Below are positions 52,677 to 61,155 of a DNA stretch of 64,000 bases, piece by piece; the stretch's first letter is position 1; the number at the start of each line of letters is the position of its first letter. The DNA is from Fimbriimonas ginsengisoli Gsoil 348 (GTDB lineage Bacteria > Armatimonadota > Fimbriimonadia > Fimbriimonadales > Fimbriimonadaceae): positions 1,178,001 through 1,242,000 of the forward strand of contig NZ_CP007139.1 of assembly GCF_000724625.1 (NCBI RefSeq). Direction: 5' to 3'. Made by a program: the position numbers and the translations under genes. Under the pieces are notes generated by a model. It was not told the DNA's origin. It ran no database searches and was given only the letters and a program-made list of their open reading frames with translations.

Positions 52677-55208
52677 CTAATTACCGCCGAAAAGAATGCT
52701 GTTCAGGACAAGCTTGTTGAGACCCGGCCACATGGCTCGGTCGGTAGGGTCTTGCGTGAAGAGGAGAACGTGGCCTTGCCCGATCGGGGCGTCTTGGAGA
52801 AAGACGGTATTGCGGAGCGCTTTCTCGGTTTCCGTGGGCCACTCCCAGCCGCTGAGCAGCTTGGTAACTTTCTCGTCGGCGCTAAAGGCGACGATGCTTC
52901 CGCCCTCTTTGCGCACGTCGTAGAACGTATCGCCGGAGATCGGGACCGCGATATCGATCTTGCCGGTCGCGGGCGCGGCGTAGCCGTAGCTGAGCGGGCT
53001 GCGAGGGTCGAGCTCGGCTCGGAAGAGCGAACCGGGCAGGCTTTGGCTTTCCTCTTTCGACTTCGTCAGGTCGGCGAAGGCGTCTTTGCCGATCGCCCAC
53101 TTAGGGGCATCGAGCATCACCAGATGGCCTCCCGCGCTCACCCAGTCCTTCAGATGAGGAGAGATCGAACTCGCCCCACGAGAAGGGAGGATGATAGCGG
53201 TAAAGCGGCCCAGATCCCCTCGGCTCAGGGCGTCGCCGGAAATAGGAGTGAACGGCACATGCCAAATGCGCTCGAGCAAGAACCAAGCCGCGCCGGACTC
53301 GGCGAGATTGGTATTGGATCCCATCACGAGGGCGATCTTCGGCTTGCGCAACGAGCCGACGGTGCCGCTGCCCGGTCCCTCGCGATCGACCTCTGGATAG
53401 CCGCTATTGAGCGAGATGGCTTCCGCCTTTCGGCCGCGGAGAGCGGTTTCCAACAGTTTCTCGTACCCATCGTCGTTTCGATCGGCCAATACCAGGAAGG
53501 TCCCGCGGGGGAGCGACTGTCCGCCGACCGTCATCGGCTTATTCGAATAGGAGACTCTCACCCCGGCGTTGAGCGCGTCGAGCGCCGCCAGGGCGTCCTC
53601 TTCGTCCCGGTACGGCAAGGCATAACCTACCGAGCTGGGGAGGAGTTTGAAGGCGTAGACCGGATCCGGCAACGCTCGGACCGCGGGAGCGCTCTCGCAC
53701 CACCAGGCGCGGAGGTTGTGGGCGAACGGGAGCGCCCATCCGGTCATGTCGTAGAATTCGCTCCCCTCCGGTCCGGGGTACTCCTCCCCTTCCGGCGCGG
53801 TCTTCTTTTTGCCCGTCTGGGCTTTCACGAATTCCGGCTCGAAGTCACTTTGCATTTCCAGCAGCGCCTTCGCCAAGGGACCTTGCGGTTGCGCCATGTC
53901 GACTACAAGGACGTTCCCCTGAAAGTCGGCCGGGCCGGCCGCGCCGGTCCAGTAGTCGTGGGCGTCGTTTTGATGAAACGGCGCGGCGAGGGTGGAACGG
54001 ATTCCGGCAAAGCCGAGCTGTTCGCGCAGCCGCATCAGCGGGCGCGGGTCGGGGGAGGTCATCACCACTCGTTGGAACTTGCCGGCGAACGAGCCGTTGT
54101 TTGCGTTCCGCTTGAATTTAGCGTAGTCGGCGAGCAGCGGCTTCGCGTTCTCCGACGCGGCCCTCACGACGGTGAGCGCGCTCAGGAAATGCTTTTCCAT
54201 GCCTCGGCGGAGGGTGAGAATGCTGCCGTCCTCCCGCTCGCTGGCAAGACGGCGGCCCCCGTCGGTCTCGTGGGTCATTCCAATCGCGCCGCTAAGGGTG
54301 GTGCTGGAATCGAGGTAGCCGGGATAGTAGAGGTCGAACTCGTCCTTGGTGAAGTAGCCGAAGCCCGCAGAATCGAACGCCTTTCCGGTGGCACGGCCGA
54401 AAAGCTCCGTCCATTTGGCATTCCTCGCTCGGTTGACATTCGGGTTGATGGACATCGGCTCGGGCGGGAAGAAGTAGCTGTTGACCTGGCCGTGCTGATC
54501 GATGTAGACCTGAGGCCCCCATCGAAGCATTTCCGCAAATTCCTGGCGCGTCTCGTCTTGGCTGAACGCGACCCGGTCGCGATTCATATCGAATCGATAG
54601 TGGTTTAGCCGCCCATAGACGGTGCTCGGCTGGAATCCCTCGAACGCGGCCGGGTCGGACGAGCCGACGGCGAGCGAGTTGTAATAAACGACATACCGCT
54701 CATGCCCGTCCGCGTTGTAGACCGGGTTGAGCATGACGACCGACTCGTCGAGCGCCTTGGCCAGCGGCCCGCCGCGCGCGGCGGCGAGATTGTAGAGGGT
54801 CCATATGCCACTCTCGAAGCTGGCAGTCTCGTCGCCATGGATACATTCGTTGATCCAGATGATCGGGACCGTCTTGGCCGGATCTCCTTTGCCGCTTGCG
54901 AGGTCGGCGTGCTCCTGGCGGATCGCCTCCAGGCGAGCGATATTGCGGGGAGAGGAGATCGCGAGGATACGAAGCGGGCGGCCTTCCGGGGTCTTGCCGT
55001 ATTGGATGACTTTAACGCGGTCGTGAGCCGCGGCCGCGATCGCGGAGATCACCCGCTCCTGGTCCCGAAAGTTCGTGTGATGTTCGCCAGGCGCGTAACC
55101 GAGCACCGATTCGGGTTTCGGAACCGAGGCATCGTAGGGACCGAAGGAGTAGAAGTCGAACGGTCGCGGTCCAAGCAGCGCGAGACCCGCGATCAGGGTG
55201 GCGAACAT
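52677..55208 (-). CDS. M14 family zinc carboxypeptidase, secreted, two-domain
   Basis: 843 residues. Short signal peptide (MFATLIAGLALLG). Zinc carboxypeptidase core: HxxE in NECIHGDETASFESG near residue 124, third ligand His in YIDQHGQVNSYFF near 238, and the catalytic Glu in GMTHETDGGRR near 312. NPVYNADGHERYV and RFDMNRDRVAFSQ are M14-specific. Residues about 560-843 add a class-I-glutamine-amidotransferase-like domain (KIALVMGSN, AIILPSRGASSISPHLKDWVSAGGHLVML shortened), seen in large bacterial M14 enzymes. Expected to trim peptides or murein-derived peptides outside the cell. Confidence 0.9.
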   Translation of the reverse strand: MFATLIAGLALLGPRPFDFYSFGPYDASVPKPESVLGYAPGEHHTNFRDQERVISAIAAAAHDRVKVIQYGKTPEGRPLRILAISSPRNIARLEAIRQEHADLASGKGDPAKTVPIIWINECIHGDETASFESGIWTLYNLAAARGGPLAKALDESVVMLNPVYNADGHERYVVYYNSLAVGSSDPAAFEGFQPSTVYGRLNHYRFDMNRDRVAFSQDETRQEFAEMLRWGPQVYIDQHGQVNSYFFPPEPMSINPNVNRARNAKWTELFGRATGKAFDSAGFGYFTKDEFDLYYPGYLDSSTTLSGAIGMTHETDGGRRLASEREDGSILTLRRGMEKHFLSALTVVRAASENAKPLLADYAKFKRNANNGSFAGKFQRVVMTSPDPRPLMRLREQLGFAGIRSTLAAPFHQNDAHDYWTGAAGPADFQGNVLVVDMAQPQGPLAKALLEMQSDFEPEFVKAQTGKKKTAPEGEEYPGPEGSEFYDMTGWALPFAHNLRAWWCESAPAVRALPDPVYAFKLLPSSVGYALPYRDEEDALAALDALNAGVRVSYSNKPMTVGGQSLPRGTFLVLADRNDDGYEKLLETALRGRKAEAISLNSGYPEVDREGPGSGTVGSLRKPKIALVMGSNTNLAESGAAWFLLERIWHVPFTPISGDALSRGDLGRFTAIILPSRGASSISPHLKDWVSAGGHLVMLDAPKWAIGKDAFADLTKSKEESQSLPGSLFRAELDPRSPLSYGYAAPATGKIDIAVPISGDTFYDVRKEGGSIVAFSADEKVTKLLSGWEWPTETEKALRNTVFLQDAPIGQGHVLLFTQDPTDRAMWPGLNKLVLNSILFGGN

Positions 55209-55215
55209 GAGGGAA

Positions 55216-55221
55216 ATTGTA
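55216..55221 (-). promoter_or_regulatory. -10 box placed for a leaderless M14 peptidase transcript
   Basis: Minus strand TACAAT, 7 nt before ATG 55208, implying a leader of about one nucleotide. It is divergent from the box at 55265. Confidence 0.5.
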
Positions 55222-55264
55222 GCCGACTATGTCTTTGGCAGGAACCTAAGGAGACCGGGCGGGC

Positions 55265-55270
55265 TACCAT
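55265..55270 (+). promoter_or_regulatory. -10 box placed for a leaderless small-protein transcript
   Basis: TACCAT, 6 nt before GTG 55277; expected start site is the G of GTG. Confidence 0.4.
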
Positions 55271-55276
55271 TTAGAG

Positions 55277-55471
55277 GTGCTAAAGAAAAATCAGCGAGTC
55301 ATCCGGACCTCGGACAAGAAGGAGTTCAAAGCGAACGGCGACAGCCGGATCACGCACATGGACGAGGACGGTCGCGAATGGCAGGAAACGGAATATCGGG
55401 CCGTTGCTGAAGACGGAAGCGTCGTGTGGGTGGGGGAATCGTCCCTGGCCAAGTTTAAGGTCCTGGAATAA
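55277..55471 (+). CDS. Small protein, hypothetical
   Basis: 64 residues from GTG 55277. Basic N-terminus (MLKKNQRVIRTSDKKEFKANG), then acidic beta-like strands (REWQETEYRAVAEDGSVVWVGESSL). No known family. It starts 68 nt from a divergent gene and is followed after 16 nt by a cupin gene, so both may be read together. Confidence 0.5.
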   Translation: MLKKNQRVIRTSDKKEFKANGDSRITHMDEDGREWQETEYRAVAEDGSVVWVGESSLAKFKVLE

Positions 55472-55487
55472 GGGCACATAATCGGCA

Positions 55488-55892
55488 GTGCTTAAGATTC
55501 CACTTGCCGGTGACTTCGTTGGCGCTTCGGACAGCGATTTTGTGATCGCGGAGTGGACTCAGGATGGGCCGGAATGGGTTGCTCCCCTTCACTACCATCG
55601 GAATTGCGACGAGGCTTGGTACGTTCTGGAAGGGGTTCTGAGCTTCCTTGTAGGAGAGGACGAGACGCTGGTGCCGGCGGGATCCGCCATCTTGGTTCCG
55701 AAAGGGACCGTGCACAGCTACCGAAACGCCGGCGAAGTCCCCGCGAGGTACCTCCTCGTGATGACGTCCAAGACCCACCAGCTCATCGACGCGATTCATT
55801 CCTCATCGGACCGATCTCCGGAAGGGATGGCGGCGGTTTTCGAGCGGTTCGATGCCGTCCTGCTCGGCTGGCCCCGACAAACGAAGGTTTAA
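55488..55892 (+). CDS. Cupin domain protein
   Basis: 134 residues from GTG 55488. Cupin motif 1: PLHYHRNCDEAWYVLEG (two His and Glu), motif 2: PKGTVHSYRNAG (His). The metal ligands of a mononuclear cupin are complete. A small single-domain cupin of unknown substrate, perhaps a dioxygenase- or sugar-binding-type protein. A GH43 gene follows with a 7-nt gap. Confidence 0.85.
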   Translation: MLKIPLAGDFVGASDSDFVIAEWTQDGPEWVAPLHYHRNCDEAWYVLEGVLSFLVGEDETLVPAGSAILVPKGTVHSYRNAGEVPARYLLVMTSKTHQLIDAIHSSSDRSPEGMAAVFERFDAVLLGWPRQTKV

Positions 55893-55899
55893 TAGCCGG

Positions 55900-56775
55900 A
55901 TGTCTTCCGGCAACCCTGTTCTGCCCGGCTGCTACGCCGACCCCGAGATCCACCACTTCGCGGGGCGCTTCTGGATCTACCCGACCTTTTCGGCTCCGTA
56001 CGAGGAGCAGACGTTCTTTGAAGCATGGTCCTCAGCCGACCTCACGGGTTGGCGGAACGAAGGGCGAATATTGGATTTCGCCGACGTCCCGTGGAGCACG
56101 AACCGGGCCGCCTGGGCTCCGAGCTGCGCGGAAAAGGATGGTCGCTACTACTTCTATTTCTCGGCCGGAGACGGGGCCGGCCTGGGGGTCGCGGTCGCAG
56201 ACGCGCCCGATGGCCCCTTTCACGATGCCCTTGGCCATCCGCTGGTGAAGGAATATCACCATGGAGCCCAGCCGATCGACGCCCATGCGTTTATCGACGA
56301 CGACGGCACGCCGTACCTGTATTGGGGAGGCTGGAAGCACGCGGTCATGGCCCGGCTAGGCGACGACATGACTTCCATCCAGGGCGAGATCGTTGAAATC
56401 ACTCCCGAGAATTATGTGGAGGGGCCGTTCATGCTTAAGCACGCGGGTCGTTATTACTTCATGTGGTCCGAGGGAGGCTGGACCGACCACACCTACCTGG
56501 CCGCCTATGGCTCCGCGGACACGCCGTTTGGACCGTTCAAGAGGGAGGGCGTTCTCCTTCAAAACGAGCCTTCGGTCGCGAACGGCGCCGGGCACCACTC
56601 GGTGCTTCGCCTTCCGGACAGCGAGCGTTACGTGATCGCTTACCATCGGCGTCCCTTGGAGGCGGAGAGCCCACACCATCGGGTGGTCTGCCTTGACGAG
56701 CTAATTTTCCGGGACGATGGATCGATCGAGCCGGTCAAGTTAACCAACCTGGGAGTGACCCTCGATACCGTTTAG
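55900..56775 (+). CDS. Glycoside hydrolase family 43 protein
   Basis: 291 residues from ATG 55900. Five-bladed propeller: first catalytic Asp in GCYADPEIHHF near residue 14, second Asp in AQPIDAHAFIDDDGTPYLYWG near 128, and Glu in YVEGPFMLKHAGRYYFM near 169. NRAAWAPSCAEKDGRYYFYFSAG is also family-typical. No signal peptide, so probably acts inside the cell on transported arabino- or xylo-oligosaccharides. Linked to the cupin gene in front. Confidence 0.9.
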   Translation: MSSGNPVLPGCYADPEIHHFAGRFWIYPTFSAPYEEQTFFEAWSSADLTGWRNEGRILDFADVPWSTNRAAWAPSCAEKDGRYYFYFSAGDGAGLGVAVADAPDGPFHDALGHPLVKEYHHGAQPIDAHAFIDDDGTPYLYWGGWKHAVMARLGDDMTSIQGEIVEITPENYVEGPFMLKHAGRYYFMWSEGGWTDHTYLAAYGSADTPFGPFKREGVLLQNEPSVANGAGHHSVLRLPDSERYVIAYHRRPLEAESPHHRVVCLDELIFRDDGSIEPVKLTNLGVTLDTV

Positions 56776-56826
56776 TTGAAGTGGCACAGACGCTTCGCCC
56801 GAGCTAGTTTCTGAGGAGGATTCTCA

Positions 56827-56867
56827 GGGGCGGGCCGCCCCGTGATACCCACGGGCGAGCCGCCCGT
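56827..56867. repeat. GC-rich palindromes between convergent genes
   Basis: GGGGCGG (56827-56833) with CCGCCCC (56835-56841), and ACGGGCG (56851-56857) with CGCCCGT (56861-56867, loop AGC). The 3' flank GTGCCACGTTA (56866-56876) also occurs at 1879-1889 after another hairpin-rich spacer. Could act as terminator for both convergent genes. Confidence 0.5.
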
Positions 56868-56873
56868 GCCACG

Positions 56874-57770
56874 TTAGCGCAGGATCTCGACGATTAAGAC
56901 GGAAAGCTTTTCGAGCTTCGAGGTGCGGGCTCGAGCGGAGAAGACGTCGTAGCCGTTCGCTTCGACGCGGTCGAGAATTCGAGAGTAAAGGATTCGGGCG
57001 AGACGGACCGCCTTGCGAGCACGCGGTGGAAGCAGCGGGATACCCACATCGGCTTGGGAATAGAGATTCCGGGCTCGCTCGATCTCGAAGCGGATCAGCT
57101 CTCGAAATCGAGGCGTAGGTTCCAGATCGGCCTCAGTCACTCCAAAGCGAGCCATGTCCTCGGCGGGAAGGTAGATCCGGCCCCGGTTGTAATCTTCGCT
57201 TACGTCACGAATAAAGTTGGTGAGCTGCATTGCCTCACCGAGGGCGACCGCCGCTTCCAACATGGCCGGATTGTTCCCCGCTTCCAAGACGGAGCACATC
57301 ATCAAACCGACGGCAGAAGCGCTCCCTCGCATGTAGTCGCGCAGGTCCTCGTAAGTTTCGTATCGGGAAATCGAAAGGTCCTGAGCCATCGCGTCGAGGA
57401 ACCGTAGCGGCTCGTCGAGGGGCATACCGACTTCGTGCATGACGTCGCAGAAGGCTCGCAGCACCGGCTGGGTGGGGCAAACCCCGTCGAGGGCGCGGAT
57501 GAGCTCGCTTCGATACGCTTCGAGACGATTCCGACGTTCGATATCGCCGCCCACCGGGTTGTCGACCCACTCATCGGGCACGCGGACAAATCCGTAGAGG
57601 GCGTTGACCCGCTCCCGGGTGCGGCGGCCGAAAAGCCGGGTCGCGAAATAGTAGGTGGTCCCGAATTTCCGGTGGAGACGCCGGCATTCGGCATGATCGT
57701 TCGGCGACGCGAACCGGCTAGGGGGTCGCGTTTCGACTGGTTCGCTCTCCATCGAACTGCCGACGTGCAT
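56874..57770 (-). CDS. Phytoene/squalene synthase family protein
   Basis: 298 residues from ATG 57770; ATG 57752 is also possible. Head-to-head prenyl synthase motifs: first Asp-rich region FVRVPDEWVDNP near residue 67 (DExxD variant), and second region FIRDVSEDYNRGRIYLP near 190 (DxxED). TTYYFATRLFG and GSASAVGLMMC are also typical. Condenses two GGPP (or FPP) to phytoene/squalene-type products. An acyltransferase gene precedes it 4 nt away; the pair fits synthesis of acylated carotenoids. Phytoene desaturase is not in the window. Confidence 0.88.
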   Translation of the reverse strand: MHVGSSMESEPVETRPPSRFASPNDHAECRRLHRKFGTTYYFATRLFGRRTRERVNALYGFVRVPDEWVDNPVGGDIERRNRLEAYRSELIRALDGVCPTQPVLRAFCDVMHEVGMPLDEPLRFLDAMAQDLSISRYETYEDLRDYMRGSASAVGLMMCSVLEAGNNPAMLEAAVALGEAMQLTNFIRDVSEDYNRGRIYLPAEDMARFGVTEADLEPTPRFRELIRFEIERARNLYSQADVGIPLLPPRARKAVRLARILYSRILDRVEANGYDVFSARARTSKLEKLSVLIVEILR

Positions 57771-57774
57771 TTCA

Positions 57775-58530
57775 CTACTGGCTACGAGGTTCTTCCGACT
57801 TATATTCGCCCATCTTAACCCTCAACCGAGAAAAGCCGGGCATCTTGCTTAGCTGCATTCGCTCGTTCACATCTTTGGTTCCGGCGTGCAGCAACTGGAA
57901 CCGATCGGGCGCAACCGAAAGGTCGACGGCGATCCGGTCTAGCTGCTTTGCGACGGCGAGTCGAGTGCGGCGGGACATTTCGGGCCCCTCCTCCATCGGC
58001 TCTCCAAATCGCAGGAAAGCCTCCGGCCTTTCGTGCATCGAGTGTTCGTACCGGATGCCGACCGGGATCACAACCGCATCGGGCACCTTTTTGACGAGCA
58101 GATCCAACGACTTTCCGAACGGCAACAGCTCCGGCGGGCGGTGCAGGATCCCTTCGGCGAAAAGCATCAAGCTTCTTCGGTCCCCTTTCATCAGCCGGAT
58201 CGTGCGGCGGATCGTCGCCGCGCGACGGACCGGATCGTCGGATGGAAAGGGCATGCCGCCGATTTTCCCGAACAGCGGAAAGCGGTCGAACTCCTCGATC
58301 CAATCGTGAAATCCTCGGAGGCCGAGCTGCGAAAGCGCGAGATACATGACGTATCCATCGTGCCAACCGTGGTGGTTCGGCACGAAGATCGCCGGCTCTC
58401 CCACCGGCAATTGGGGAGGCTGCCAGTAGACGCCGCGAAACGTGCGGCGAACCGACCGCCGAATCATCCGATCGACCATCCGGCCGATCGCACCGTCTAT
58501 CTGGGGCGCCTTAGTGGGAGACAACCCCAT
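57775..58530 (-). CDS. Lysophospholipid acyltransferase-like protein
   Basis: 251 residues. PlsC-type: HX4D in FVPNHHGWHDGYVMYLAL near residue 53, GKIGGMPFPSDDP near 90, FAEGILHRPPELLPFGKSL near 125 (EG motif), PVGIRYEHS near 165. No membrane helix. Position directly before the phytoene synthase gene (4-nt gap) suggests a carotenoid glycoside acyltransferase rather than a phospholipid enzyme, but this is inference from context. Confidence 0.85.
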   Translation of the reverse strand: MGLSPTKAPQIDGAIGRMVDRMIRRSVRRTFRGVYWQPPQLPVGEPAIFVPNHHGWHDGYVMYLALSQLGLRGFHDWIEEFDRFPLFGKIGGMPFPSDDPVRRAATIRRTIRLMKGDRRSLMLFAEGILHRPPELLPFGKSLDLLVKKVPDAVVIPVGIRYEHSMHERPEAFLRFGEPMEEGPEMSRRTRLAVAKQLDRIAVDLSVAPDRFQLLHAGTKDVNERMQLSKMPGFSRLRVKMGEYKSEEPRSQ

Positions 58531-58586
58531 CCATGTACCTGATCCGATGGAATCGTCGGTCGTCGCTCGGGCTCATAATCGGGGTG

Positions 58587-59243
58587 ATGCGGAGCCTTTT
58601 TCCTCTCGTCGCTCTTCTTGTTTTACTGGCCGCGGTCACAGGGTGTTCGAATCAAAACGACGCCGAACCGCCAAAGCTGGCCGAGCCGGCCGGAAAGCAG
58701 GCGACGAGCGTCAAACCGAATGCTCCGAGCTCCCCCGAAAAAGTGAACATGCCCCCGGTGGCGACGCCAATTGCAAGTTCCACAGACGATCGCGATGCGC
58801 TCGACAAATACAGCCAGTCGCTACACACCATTCTTCAATCGCATTCGCTGGCGGTAAAGATTTTCCGCGACGAGATGCGGAAGCAGGTCACCGACATCGA
58901 CAAGAAGGGGATGAAGGCTTTCCTCGGACCATACTCCAGGTTCGATTCGTCCGTCGAACGGTCGGTCAAGAAACTCGAAGCGCTCAAGCCTCCGGCTAGC
59001 GCGCGACGGGTGCATGATGCCATTCTAAGCGCACTTGATCGTTTAAACGAAAATCTCGATTCTGCGGTCGCAGCAATTAACGAGGGGAACGACCAAGAGG
59101 TAGCGAACCTAGCCCAAGAGCGCAACACGCTCACGGACGAAGGCGCAAAAGGGGTGGACGAGGCTCTCGCTTCCGGAGGTTTTGACGCCGAAGAGTATTG
59201 GAGGAACGTCCGGCTCGTCCGAAAGAGTGACAAAGGAAAATAG
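58587..59243 (+). CDS. Helical lipoprotein, hypothetical
   Basis: 218 residues from ATG 58587. Lipobox A-V-T-G-C with lipid-Cys 20 after MRSLFPLVALLVLLAAV. Pro/Ala linker to about residue 75. Then about 140 residues of helices: YSQSLHTILQSHSLAVKIFRDEM, ALKPPASARRVHDAILSALDRLNENLD. It shares the [L]xPPxxxxxVHxALL...RL pattern with the next gene, 2 nt downstream, so the pair is probably duplicated. Function unknown. Confidence 0.7.
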   Translation: MRSLFPLVALLVLLAAVTGCSNQNDAEPPKLAEPAGKQATSVKPNAPSSPEKVNMPPVATPIASSTDDRDALDKYSQSLHTILQSHSLAVKIFRDEMRKQVTDIDKKGMKAFLGPYSRFDSSVERSVKKLEALKPPASARRVHDAILSALDRLNENLDSAVAAINEGNDQEVANLAQERNTLTDEGAKGVDEALASGGFDAEEYWRNVRLVRKSDKGK

Positions 59244-59245
59244 CT

Positions 59246-59767
59246 ATGACCGGCAAACTGATCGCTCTCTTCATCGCTCTTTTGACCTTCGCGCTCGCCA
59301 GCGCCAACCCTCCGGCCCCTTCCGAATACGAGAAGGCGCTCACCAAGGCGCTGAATCTTCATGACAAGGCTTCGCAGGGGTTCTATCAAGGGGTCGAAAA
59401 GGCAACGACAGAACCGGGGACGGATGGGGATTCGGCGGTGGCGAAACTGATCCCGGTCTACGAGGCTTACCGCGCGGCGACCGACGAATTGGTCGACGCG
59501 ATTCTGGACGTAGTCCCTCCCAAGGAGCTTAAGAAGGTCCACAAGGCGCTTCTGATCTCCAAAATCCGGCTGGCCGACGGCCTGGAGGAGCAAATGGCCG
59601 CTTTCAGGTCGAAAGATCCCGACCAAATGAAATCGGCCGAGAAGCACCTCAACGCAATGGGAGTCGCCGCCGTCAATGAGTTGCGCAAACAAGTTGAAGC
59701 GGCTGGATACGATTTTGTTCGTTTTGCAAAGGACAACGTGTTAGTAAAGAAAGCCGGGCAAGGCTGA
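59246..59767 (+). CDS. Helical exported protein, paralogue of the upstream lipoprotein
   Basis: 173 residues. Signal peptide KLIALFIALLTFALASA. The mature part is helical: LNLHDKASQGFYQGVEKAT, VVPPKELKKVHKALLISKIRLADGLEEQM, EKHLNAMGVAAVNELRKQVEAAGYDFVRF. The same order of features as in the upstream lipoprotein: P-P-x4-VH segment, helix, then a G-[YF]-D near the end. It starts 2 nt after that gene's stop and is co-translated. Confidence 0.72.
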   Translation: MTGKLIALFIALLTFALASANPPAPSEYEKALTKALNLHDKASQGFYQGVEKATTEPGTDGDSAVAKLIPVYEAYRAATDELVDAILDVVPPKELKKVHKALLISKIRLADGLEEQMAAFRSKDPDQMKSAEKHLNAMGVAAVNELRKQVEAAGYDFVRFAKDNVLVKKAGQG

Positions 59768-59887
59768 TGGACTCGCCTTTAACCCCGACTTTCGGCCCTT
59801 TCACTGTAAAAATTGCTGGGCCATTAGGGCATCGACCCTAGATAAAGACACAGAAAATGCGCAAGAATCCATAAGGGAGAGACAAGG

Positions 59888-60271
59888 ATGCCTAGAGTTC
59901 TAGTTGCGGATGATTCTGAGCTCGACCTCCAACTCACGCGTCGTGCGCTAAGGAATGCGCTGCCGGAGTGGGAGATCGAAACGGTAGTCGACGGTGAATC
60001 CGCCGGTCGCGAAATTCGCGAAGGTGTGACCCCGGCGCTAATATTGTTGGACTTCAAAATGCCCGGCATGGGCGCGCCCGAAATCCTCGCCGCCACGTCG
60101 GAAGAGCTACGTGCGCAAGTGCCGATCGTGCTTTTCTCATCCTCCGTAAGTCCTTCCGACATCGCCCGATGCGAAGCGCTGGGAGTGCGTGAGTACGTAG
60201 AGAAACCGACCGACCCGTCGGCCTACGCCGATGCGGTGACGGCAATCTGCACAAAATGGGCGTCTGGATAA
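59888..60271 (+). CDS. Single-domain response regulator
   Basis: 127 residues with AGGGAGAGACAAGG upstream. Receiver only: LVADDSELDLQL acidic pair, phospho-acceptor Asp 56 in LILLDFKMPGM, Ser/Thr in VLFSSSVSP and Lys in YVEKPTDPSAY. No output domain. Its kinase could be the GAF-PAS kinase at 61156 or another. Likely a relay or CheY-like protein. Confidence 0.92.
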   Translation: MPRVLVADDSELDLQLTRRALRNALPEWEIETVVDGESAGREIREGVTPALILLDFKMPGMGAPEILAATSEELRAQVPIVLFSSSVSPSDIARCEALGVREYVEKPTDPSAYADAVTAICTKWASG

Positions 60272-60282
60272 CACCGGCCGCC

Positions 60283-60969
60283 TCAGTTAGGCGTTATCCA
60301 CTCGCGTAGATCGTCCGCTCCCAAGCGGTAGTAAGTGGCGCTTGGCGCGGCGTCGCTGATTTCCGCTTCTAAAATATGGCGCTCGAGGACCGGAATAAGG
60401 TCTTCCACCCGTTCCAAAGTGTCTGTCGTTTCCAATAACCGCTGCTTCTCCAGGTTCGCCATCTGGAGAAGGTTCGCGATAGTAAAGGAGAGGACCACCG
60501 GATCGCTGGGAAAAACCACCTTGACGCTGATTTCCTGCCGCTCGATTTGACGCCGGATCAGCATCTCGAATTCGGTCCTCGCTCGGGAGAGCAATTCTTC
60601 CGCTCGCCCCACGTCCTCGATCTCGTGTTCGATCACCGGCTCGACTTGACCCATGAAGAACGGGCGGGAATCGTCGATCTCTCGAATCCTGAACCGGCGC
60701 TCGCCCACGACGTGGACGTCCAAGCGACCATCGTCGTACGTGTGGACCCGCTGAATCCGGCAAGCGGTTCCGACGAGGTAAGGCTCGGCGCGGCCGCCCA
60801 CCTCAGGACCGGATCGAATCAGGACGACGCCAAACGGCCGATCCTCGTGCAGACAGAGCCGAACCATTTCGCGATACCGCTCCTCGAAAACATGAAGCTG
60901 AATCGATGCGTACGGGAACAGCACCGTGTTGAGCGGGAACAGCGGCATTTCTTCTAGCTCTCGTGCCAT
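60283..60969 (-). CDS. Lon protease substrate-binding (LON/PUA) domain protein
   Basis: 228 residues. The LON-N domain opens PLFPLNTVLFPYASIQLHVFEERYREMV, then FGVVLIRSGPEVGG, VGTACRIQRVHTYDDGRLDVHVVGERRF (shortened), and ends with the helical subdomain LSFTIANLLQMANLEKQRLLETTDTLERVEDLIPVLERHI (shortened). No ATPase or peptidase part, as in stand-alone LonN-type proteins. TATACT 9 nt before ATG suggests a near-leaderless mRNA. Confidence 0.9.
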   Translation of the reverse strand: MARELEEMPLFPLNTVLFPYASIQLHVFEERYREMVRLCLHEDRPFGVVLIRSGPEVGGRAEPYLVGTACRIQRVHTYDDGRLDVHVVGERRFRIREIDDSRPFFMGQVEPVIEHEIEDVGRAEELLSRARTEFEMLIRRQIERQEISVKVVFPSDPVVLSFTIANLLQMANLEKQRLLETTDTLERVEDLIPVLERHILEAEISDAAPSATYYRLGADDLREWITPN

Positions 60970-60978
60970 TCCGAATCC

Positions 60979-60984
60979 AGTATA
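60979..60984 (-). promoter_or_regulatory. -10 box placed for a near-leaderless transcript
   Basis: Minus strand TATACT, 9 nt before ATG 60969; leader of about 3 nt expected. Confidence 0.4.
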
Positions 60985-61155
60985 ACGCTCTCCAAGTCGA
61001 ACGCTTGACCGCTAGACCGACGTCATCAATGGGTAGTTCCCAAGACAAGCGCGCCCATGGTCGTGTGTCTTGCTGTCATTGGGGCAAACGTCCCGTGCAA
61101 CGGCGCGGCTAGGAGAGGTAGAGTGGTGCACGTGTCCCTGGGTACACAAAAGACG

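Noticed and set aside
52752-54608. 618-codon plus-strand frame opposite the M14 peptidase
   Set aside because: Antisense of a well-supported gene, low-complexity Arg/Gly composition, no start context.
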